This document shows, piece by piece, positions 58,680 through 64,000 of a DNA stretch of 64,000 bases; the stretch's first letter is position 1, and every line of letters starts with the position of its first letter. This stretch comes from Amycolatopsis acidicola (GTDB taxonomy: Bacteria; Actinomycetota; Actinomycetes; Mycobacteriales; Pseudonocardiaceae): positions 28,141 through 92,140 of the forward strand of contig NZ_VMNW02000027.1 of NCBI RefSeq assembly GCF_007713735.2, in the 5' to 3' direction. Under the pieces are notes generated by a model that did not search any database, was not told where the DNA came from, and saw nothing but the letters and a program-made list of their open reading frames with translations. A program made the position numbers and the translations under genes.

Positions 58680-59011
58680 CGCACCACTTCCTGCACTTCG
58701 CCCTTGGCGTCGGCGCGGATGATCGGCGCCGTGCCGGACAGATCCCGGACCGCCTGCACCGACGCGCCCACGACGAACGGCTCGGACGTGACGAGCGCGG
58801 CGGCTTCCAGGCCCTCCGCTCCGCTGGACACGGCGGCGGCGATGGCCGCCTGCATCGCGGTGATCTGGAACGAGGGCAGGTCGATGGTGACCGCCGCGTA
58901 CGTGCGGCCGTCGGTGTCGCGCACCGCGGCTCCCTCGGCGGCCTGGGTCCTGGCCCTGGCCGAACGGGCGAGGATGACGATCTTCTCGTCCTCCGGGTCC
59001 AGGTCAGACAT
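58676..59011 (-). CDS. cytidine deaminase-like protein
   Basis: This is a 111-residue protein placed between era and the CorC/HlyC gene, the position of Rv2365c in Mycobacterium. It shows the cytidine-deaminase-like fold pattern (AAVRDTDGRTYAAVTIDLPSFQITAMQAAIAAA) but lacks the zinc-binding His/Cys residues, so deaminase activity is unlikely. ATG at 59,011 overlaps the preceding gene by eight bases. Confidence 0.82.
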   Translation of the reverse strand: MSDLDPEDEKIVILARSARARTQAAEGAAVRDTDGRTYAAVTIDLPSFQITAMQAAIAAAVSSGAEGLEAAALVTSEPFVVGASVQAVRDLSGTAPIIRADAKGEVQEVVR

Positions 59012-60338
59012 CGTCCAGGCTCCCATCTCGTGCTTCACCGTTGTTGCCGGTACGCACCCTACGTCCGGCGATGGCGTCGTCCTCCGCCCGTACCACCACG
59101 GTGGTGATCCGCATCCGGCCCCGGCGGTCCTTGCCGCCCTCGGCGTGCAGCCGCAGCCCGCCCACCTCGGCCTCCGCGCCGGGCAGCGGGACCCGGCCGA
59201 GCCGTTGCGCGAGCAGGCCGCCGACGGTCTCCACGTCGTGGTCTTCCAGCTCCAGGCCGAACAGCTCGCCGAGGTCGTCGACGCCGAGCCGCGCCGAAAC
59301 ACGCACCGACTTGTCGTCGAGGTGCTCGACCGGCGGGCGTTCCTCCAGGTCGGACTCGTCGGTGATCTCGCCGACGATCTCCTCGAGGATGTCCTCGATG
59401 GTCAGCAGGCCCGCGGTGCCGCCGTACTCGTCGACCGCGATCGCCATGTGGTTGTGCGAAACCTGCATCTCGCGCAGCAGGTCGCCGAGGCGTTTCGAGT
59501 CCGGCACGAACGACGCCGGGTACATCAGCTCGGAGACCGGCGTGGCGGAGCCGTCGTCGAGCGCGGCGCGCATGAGGTCCTTCAGGTTCAGCACGCCGAC
59601 GATGTCGTCCACCGACTCACCGATCGCCGGGATGCGGGTGAACCCGGTGCGCAAGGACAACGCCAGCGCCTGGCGCACCGTCTTGTCCTGCTCGATCCAC
59701 ACGATCTCGGTGCGCGGCACCATGACCTCGCGCGCGACCGTGTCCCCGAGCTCGAACACCGAGTGGATCATCTCGCGCTCGCCCGGTTCCACGACGCCGC
59801 GCTCCTGCGCCAGGTCCACCAGCTCGCGCAGCTCGACCTCCGTGCTGAACGGGCCCTCGCGGAAACCCTGGCCGGGCGTGATCGCGTTACCGATGATGAT
59901 CAGCAGCCGCGACAGGGGGCCGAGCACCGTGCCGAGGACGCGGACCGGCCCGGCCACGAGCGCGCCGACGCGGTACGGGTGCTGGCGGCCGATGGTGCGC
60001 GGGCCGACGCCGACCGCGACGTAGGCGGTCACGACCATGACCACGGCGGTGACGAGCACGCTGAGCCACTCCGGGTGGATCCAGCGCAGGAACACCACGG
60101 TGACCAGGACCGTCGCGGTCAGCTCGCAGATCATCCGCAGCAGCAGGATGAGGTTCAGGTGCCGGCGCCGCTCGGCGAGCACGATCGAGAGCTGGCGCGA
60201 CCCCGGTTTGCCGAGCCGGATGAGCCCGTCCACGCGCGCCGGTGACGCGGTGCTGACCGCCGCGTCGGCGGCCGCGAACACCCCGGCGAGCAGGACCAGC
60301 ACCACGGCGAGGACCAGCAGGGATGCGGAACTCGCCAT
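59004..60338 (-). CDS. hemolysin C/CorC-family CBS-domain membrane protein
   Basis: This is a 444-residue protein. A CNNM (DUF21) domain with four helices spans 1-150, followed by two CBS domains (about 195-315, with MVPRTEIVWIE and MAIAVDEYGGTAGLLTIEDILEEIVGEI), then the small CorC_HlyC domain. Relatives transport or sense magnesium and cobalt. It lies directly after ybeY, and the ybeY-corC coupling is conserved. Confidence 0.93.
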   Translation of the reverse strand: MASSASLLVLAVVLVLLAGVFAAADAAVSTASPARVDGLIRLGKPGSRQLSIVLAERRRHLNLILLLRMICELTATVLVTVVFLRWIHPEWLSVLVTAVVMVVTAYVAVGVGPRTIGRQHPYRVGALVAGPVRVLGTVLGPLSRLLIIIGNAITPGQGFREGPFSTEVELRELVDLAQERGVVEPGEREMIHSVFELGDTVAREVMVPRTEIVWIEQDKTVRQALALSLRTGFTRIPAIGESVDDIVGVLNLKDLMRAALDDGSATPVSELMYPASFVPDSKRLGDLLREMQVSHNHMAIAVDEYGGTAGLLTIEDILEEIVGEITDESDLEERPPVEHLDDKSVRVSARLGVDDLGELFGLELEDHDVETVGGLLAQRLGRVPLPGAEAEVGGLRLHAEGGKDRRGRMRITTVVVRAEDDAIAGRRVRTGNNGEARDGSLDDV

Positions 60339-60342
60339 CGCG

Positions 60343-60885
60343 CTAGCTGTCGTCTATGGCGTCGAGACCGGCTGCGCCGAGCAGCCGGTCGTCGGCGCTG
60401 CGCTGCTGGTCGCGCCGTCGCGCGGCCGCCATCGCGGACTTGAAGTCGGCCAGGATGCGCTTCTGCAGCCCGAACATCTCACGCTCTTCGGCGGGCTCGG
60501 CGTGGTCGTAGCCGAGCAGGTGCAGCACCCCGTGCACGGTGAGCAGGTGCAGCTCGTCGACGAGCGAGTGGCCCGCCGTGCGCGCCTGGTCCCTGGCGAA
60601 CGCCGGGCACAGCACGATGTCCCCCAGCAGCGCCGGGGAAGCGTCACCGGCGTCGGGACGGCGGGAGGATTCCAGCTCGTCCATCGGGAAGGCCATCACG
60701 TCGGTCGGGCCGGGCAGGTCCATCCAGCGTTCGTGCAGGTCGGACATGACGTCGAGGGTGACGAGCACCATCGACAGCTCGGCCAGCGGGCTGACCTCCA
60801 TCCGGTCCAGCGCGAACCGGGCAGCGGAAACGATCGACGTTTCGTCGACGGCGATTCCGGATTCGTTGGCGATCTCGATACTCAT
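60343..60885 (-). CDS. ybeY: endoribonuclease YbeY
   Basis: This is a 180-residue metal-dependent RNase for rRNA maturation. The zinc motif is His118-x3-His122-x5-His128 in HGVLHLLGYDH, preceded by TDVMAFPMDE. A C-terminal extension of about 40 residues (AAARRRDQQRSADDRLL) goes beyond the E. coli protein. Seven bases downstream of phoH. Confidence 0.96.
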   Translation of the reverse strand: MSIEIANESGIAVDETSIVSAARFALDRMEVSPLAELSMVLVTLDVMSDLHERWMDLPGPTDVMAFPMDELESSRRPDAGDASPALLGDIVLCPAFARDQARTAGHSLVDELHLLTVHGVLHLLGYDHAEPAEEREMFGLQKRILADFKSAMAAARRRDQQRSADDRLLGAAGLDAIDDS

Positions 60886-60891
60886 GATGGG

Positions 60892-62004
60892 TCAGCGACG
60901 GCCCTTTCCGTGACCGTTGCCATTGCTGGCGTCCTGGGTGGCCTGCCACTTTTCGTACGCGTCGACGATGTCGCCGACGAGCCGGTGGCGGACCACGTCG
61001 TGGCTGGTGAGGTTGGCGAAGTGCAGATCGTCCACGCCCTCGAGGATGTCGCGGACGACGCGCAGTCCGCTGCGCTGCCCCGACGGCAGGTCGACCTGGG
61101 TGACGTCGCCGGTGACGACGATCTTCGAGCCGAACCCGAGCCGGGTCAGGAACATCTTCATCTGCTCCGGCGTGGTGTTCTGCGCCTCGTCGAGGATGAT
61201 GAACGCGTCGTTGAGGGTCCTGCCGCGCATGTAGGCCAGCGGCGCGATCTCGATCGTGCCTGCCTGGATCAGCCGCGGGATCGACTCCGGGTCGACCATG
61301 TCGTGCAGCGCGTCGTAGAGCGGGCGCAGGTAGGGGTCGATCTTCTCGGACAGCGTGCCGGGCAGGAAGCCCAGCCGCTCCCCCGCCTCGACCGCGGGCC
61401 GGGTGAGGATGATCCGGGTGACCTGCTTGGCCTGCAGCGCCTGCACGGCCTTCGCCATCGCGAGGTACGTCTTGCCGGTGCCTGCCGGGCCGACGCCGAA
61501 GACGATGGTGTGCTTGTCGATCGCGTCGACGTAGCGCTTCTGGTTCAGCGTCTTGGGGCGGATGGTGCGGCCGCGCCGGGACAGGATGTCCATGCTCAGC
61601 ACTTCGGCCGGGGACTCCTTCGAGCCTGCCGAAAGCATGCCCACCGTGCGGCGCACCGTGTCCGGGCCGACCTGCTGGCCGCGCCCGGCGAGCGTGACCA
61701 GTTCGGCGAAGACGCGTTCACCGAACGCGACGTCCGCCGGGGCACCGGTGAGGGTGACCTCGTTGCCCCGGACGTGCACGTCGGCTTCGAGGAGCTCCTC
61801 GGCGACGCGGAGGTTCTCGTCGCGCGAGCCGAGCAGCGTCAGCGCCGCCGAATCCGGGATGGGGAACCGGGACTGGGCACTCTGCGTGGCCATCTCGGTG
61901 ACGTCCGTGGGGTCGCTCTCCGGGACGTCCGCCGGGACGTCGGATCGGGCGGCTCCACCCTGTGCGGTTCGGGCCACGTGCGTTCGGGCCTGCTTTCTGC
62001 GCAT
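60892..62004 (-). CDS. phoH: PhoH-family ATPase
   Basis: This is a protein of about 370 residues. A short N-terminal KH-like part is followed by the PhoH ATPase with Walker A GPAGTGKT at 172-179 and Walker B AFIILDEAQNTT. Proteins of this group act with YbeY in RNA metabolism. The start is uncertain: ATG at 62,004 is used, but GTG at 61,977 or ATG at 61,893 are possible since the first 37 residues are low in conservation. Confidence 0.93.
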   Translation of the reverse strand: MRRKQARTHVARTAQGGAARSDVPADVPESDPTDVTEMATQSAQSRFPIPDSAALTLLGSRDENLRVAEELLEADVHVRGNEVTLTGAPADVAFGERVFAELVTLAGRGQQVGPDTVRRTVGMLSAGSKESPAEVLSMDILSRRGRTIRPKTLNQKRYVDAIDKHTIVFGVGPAGTGKTYLAMAKAVQALQAKQVTRIILTRPAVEAGERLGFLPGTLSEKIDPYLRPLYDALHDMVDPESIPRLIQAGTIEIAPLAYMRGRTLNDAFIILDEAQNTTPEQMKMFLTRLGFGSKIVVTGDVTQVDLPSGQRSGLRVVRDILEGVDDLHFANLTSHDVVRHRLVGDIVDAYEKWQATQDASNGNGHGKGRR

Positions 62005-62065
62005 GCGCTCGTCGGCTGTGCTGACACCATGATGCTAGCGGCACGGGCCCACTCGTCGCAGGTGG

Positions 62066-62422
62066 TTACTCGTGCCGCCCGAACAGGCCGAGCTGTTCGC
62101 CGCCCAGCACGTGCGCGTGCACGTGGAAAACGGTCTGCCCGGCATCACTGTCCGTATTGAACACAACGCGGTAACCGGACTCCGAAATTCCCTCCAGAAC
62201 AGCCACTTCGCGCGCCGCGGCGATCACGTCGGCGAGCAGCCCCGGGTCGGCGGCGGCGAGTTCCGCCACGTTCCGGTACCGCTTCTTGGGCACCACGAGT
62301 ACGTGCACCCTCGCCTGCGGATGGATGTCCCGGAACGCGTACGTGGTCTCGTCCTCGTAGACCTTGTCGGAGGGGATCTCCCCGGCGATGATGCGCTCGA
62401 ACAGCGTTTCCGCGTCACTCAT
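62066..62422 (-). CDS. HIT-family nucleotide hydrolase (HinT-like)
   Basis: This is a 118-residue histidine triad protein: His100-x-His102-x-His104 in FHVHAHVLGG and the substrate region VVPKKRYRN. HinT enzymes cleave AMP-lysine and related phosphoramidates. ATG at 62,422; it lies upstream of phoH on the same strand. Confidence 0.94.
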   Translation of the reverse strand: MSDAETLFERIIAGEIPSDKVYEDETTYAFRDIHPQARVHVLVVPKKRYRNVAELAAADPGLLADVIAAAREVAVLEGISESGYRVVFNTDSDAGQTVFHVHAHVLGGEQLGLFGRHE

Positions 62423-62431
62423 ACCGGCACC

Positions 62432-62690
62432 CTATCCGTGCTCGGCGAGCCAGGCGGCCAGGGTCGCCGCGATCGCCGCCGGCCGGTTCCCCGGCGTGTC
62501 GTGCCCGGCGACCAGCACCGGTTTCACGATCGCCTCGGTGAAGGCGATGCCGCGGACCCGGCCGGGCATGGTCGGCGAAAGAGCAATCGATTTCCGGGCT
62601 CCCGGAGTCCCCCATGGATTGCCGTGCGGGAACACGACGGGCGTGCCGGTTCCGCTCTCGCGGTAATGGATCCAGGAGCCGAGAACTTTC
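62432..62690 (-). pseudogene. remnant of a haloalkane dehalogenase gene
   Basis: One minus-strand frame without a start codon gives three pieces of a haloalkane dehalogenase in the right order. VLGSWIHYRESGTGTPVVFPHGNP corresponds to the N-terminal strand and oxyanion motif HGNP. PGRVRGIAFTEAIVKPV matches the stretch after the nucleophile elbow. VAGHDTPGNRPAAIAATLAAWL corresponds to the C-terminal helix. The nucleophile Asp, the cap domain and the acid/His region are gone. Two internal deletions have left about 85 of 300 residues. Confidence 0.72.
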
Positions 62691-62704
62691 GTTTTCCTTG
62701 CTGT

Positions 62705-63517
62705 TCAACGGAAAGCGGGGGCGAACCTGGCCGCCCAGCCGGAGAACGGGCGGGGACCGCGGCCGAGCACTCGCTCGACGTCTGGGCTCACCTGTCGTTC
62801 GGCGGGGGTGGGGCGGCCGAGGATGTCGAGAGTGGCTTCGGCGACCGGCTCGGGCATGAAGTGCAGCATCGCCGCGCGCGCTTCTTCGCGGCTTTGCTCG
62901 ATGAAGCGGACGGGTTCGCCGATCGCCGCGCCGATGGCTTCTGCTTGCTGCCGGGGAGAAATCGGGGCGGGCCCGGTGAGCGTGTAGGTGCGGCCATCGT
63001 GGCCGGGCTCGCGGAGCACGGCCGCGGCGACGGCGGCGATATCCGCGGGGTCGATGTTCGGCAACGCCACGTCACCGAACGGTGCCGCGACCTCACGCCG
63101 CGCACGGACGGATTCCGCCCACTGGAACGCGTTGGACTGGAAGCCCGACGCCCGCAGGATCGTCCATTCCGGACTCCCCTGCCGGACGGCCTCCTCGTGC
63201 ACCGCGGGGTGCCGGAACGTCCCGACCCCTTGTGAGGACAGCAAAACTGTGCGCCGCACCCCGGCCGCGCCCGCCGCCCGCAGAACACCGGTCAAGTCCC
63301 CGCTGGCGAGGAACTCGGCGGAGGTCAGCAGGAACAGGGCTTCGGCGCCGTCGAGCGGGAGGCTGTCCGGCTCGGCAAGGTCAGCTTGGTGGTGGCGTAC
63401 TCCGGCCGGTACTTGGGCGGCCTTGCGGGACACGGCGGTGACCGCGGCGCCACTGTCCGCAAGGGCTTTCACGAGGGGCTGCCCGACGTTGCCGGTCGCA
63501 CCTGTCACGACGATCAT
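62705..63517 (-). CDS. NmrA-like NAD(P)-binding protein
   Basis: This is a 270-residue Rossmann protein of the atypical SDR class: VTGATGNVGQPLVKAL at the N-terminus, VLLSSQGVG and TILRASGFQSNAFQWA in the middle, and no Tyr-x3-Lys active site. Such proteins act as quinone reductases or redox sensors. It diverges from the HxlR regulator, which probably controls it, a common pairing for quinone or electrophile detoxification. Confidence 0.87.
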   Translation of the reverse strand: MIVVTGATGNVGQPLVKALADSGAAVTAVSRKAAQVPAGVRHHQADLAEPDSLPLDGAEALFLLTSAEFLASGDLTGVLRAAGAAGVRRTVLLSSQGVGTFRHPAVHEEAVRQGSPEWTILRASGFQSNAFQWAESVRARREVAAPFGDVALPNIDPADIAAVAAAVLREPGHDGRTYTLTGPAPISPRQQAEAIGAAIGEPVRFIEQSREEARAAMLHFMPEPVAEATLDILGRPTPAERQVSPDVERVLGRGPRPFSGWAARFAPAFR

Positions 63518-63576
63518 TCCGGTTCCTTCCAGGGGTTTCGGTGGTCGTGACGGCGACGCTACTGTCGTGGGGCTAG

Positions 63577-63586
63577 TAGGTACCTA
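63577..63586. promoter_or_regulatory. palindromic HxlR operator candidate
   Basis: TAGGTACCTA is a perfect 10-bp palindrome in the 88-bp gap between the divergent NmrA-like gene and the HxlR gene. CTAG copies at 63,573-63,576 and 63,584-63,587 flank it. HxlR regulators bind short GTAC-centred palindromes in such gaps. Confidence 0.6.
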
Positions 63587-63605
63587 GAGGAAAGTGGGGG
63601 GTTCC

Positions 63606-63971
63606 GTGACTGAGGCCACAGCGGGGGTGGCGCCGGAGCTGGCGTGCCCGATCGCGCCGGTGGTGGATGTGGTGTTCAGCCGGTGGACGACGCCGATCCT
63701 GTGGACACTCAACGAGTTCGGCCGGCAGCGCTTCGTGGAACTGGAGCGGCGCATCAGCACTATCACCCCGAAAGTCCTGACCGAACGCCTGCGCCGCCTC
63801 GAACGGGACGGTCTGGTCGTGCGCACCTACCACGCCGAAGTGCCGCCCAGGGTGGAATACGAAATCAGCCCGCTGGGGCGCAGCCTTTCCCCGCTTTTCG
63901 CCGCACTCACGGCCTGGTCGCCGAACCTGGCGAAGGTCGAGGAGGCCAGGCGCGCCTACGATGCGCGATGA
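63606..63971 (+). CDS. HxlR-family transcriptional regulator
   Basis: This is a 121-residue winged-helix regulator: Cys13 in ELACPIAPV, followed by the HxlR helix pattern FVELERRISTITPKVLTERLRRLERDGLV and the wing RTYHAEVPPRVEYEISPLG. The N-terminal Cys is the redox/electrophile sensor in relatives such as YodB and HypR. GTG start at 63,606. Probable repressor of the divergent NmrA-like gene. Confidence 0.9.
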   Translation: MTEATAGVAPELACPIAPVVDVVFSRWTTPILWTLNEFGRQRFVELERRISTITPKVLTERLRRLERDGLVVRTYHAEVPPRVEYEISPLGRSLSPLFAALTAWSPNLAKVEEARRAYDAR

Positions 63972-64000
63972 TTTTTTGTTGGGGTGGCAGGGTTTTGGGG

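Overview
The window is high-GC actinobacterial chromosome. Nearly all reading frames stay open, GTG starts are common, four-base gene overlaps are frequent and several promoters look leaderless. The right half (dnaG, dgt, glyS, smtB-zur, uppS, recO, era, CDA-like gene, CorC/HlyC protein, ybeY, phoH) follows the gene order known from Mycobacterium (Rv2343c-Rv2368c region). The catabolic gene content of the left half is typical of Pseudonocardiaceae, and an Amycolatopsis-like organism is my inference. No transposase, integrase, phage gene or CRISPR array was found.

Layout. 1-4.7 kb: an AcoR-like regulator (cut by the edge) diverges from an aldehyde oxidation operon (aldehyde dehydrogenase, DUF779 protein, propionyl/acetyl-CoA synthetase). 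4.7-8.1 kb: signal peptidase I, an EXPERA/TMEM97-like membrane protein, tRNA-Asn with a terminator, a small membrane protein and a PadR-GyrI fusion regulator with a near-perfect 20-bp operator. 8.1-31.2 kb: a large catabolic region. It holds enoyl-CoA hydratase, CoA-transferase, AcuI-like reductase, MaoC-like hydratase, acyl-CoA synthetase, four acyl-CoA dehydrogenases in full-length/short pairs, a GntR regulator, an SMP-30 lactonase-like protein, a Rieske oxygenase, a Baeyer-Villiger monooxygenase (BVMO), a ThDP lyase, an aldehyde dehydrogenase, several short-chain dehydrogenases and a broken TauD-type dioxygenase. Three promoters in this region carry the same 26-bp operator next to or over the -35 box, so the whole region looks like one regulon of the local GntR protein. 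31.2-36.8 kb: an alcohol-to-acid operon (GMC oxidase, aldehyde dehydrogenase, M20 amidohydrolase) divergent from a GbsR/MarR regulator. 36.8-50.3 kb: methyltransferase, dnaG, an ECF41 sigma factor with its predicted target gene, a membrane protein, a bacterial serpin, dgt, and a two-component/ABC-2 exporter operon. 50.3-62.4 kb: glyS, zinc regulators smtB-zur, a DUF1980/UPF0718 membrane system, and the uppS-recO-era-ybeY-phoH housekeeping block. 62.4-64 kb: a haloalkane dehalogenase relic, an NmrA-like reductase and an HxlR regulator.

How the catabolic genes may work together (inference). The Rieske oxygenase hydroxylates a cyclic substrate and a dehydrogenase makes the ketone. The BVMO turns the ketone into a lactone and the SMP-30 protein opens it. 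Acyl-CoA synthetases, CoA-transferase, paired acyl-CoA dehydrogenases, hydratases and dehydrogenases then carry the acid through beta-oxidation. The ThDP lyase plus aldehyde dehydrogenase could remove one carbon by alpha-cleavage.

The most unusual structural feature is a 21-bp tandem repeat family that fills two unrelated intergenic regions (18,961-19,191 with inverted partners to 19,325, and 52,678-53,097). The units stay in exact 21-bp register, and the second array contains a nested 42-bp repeat.
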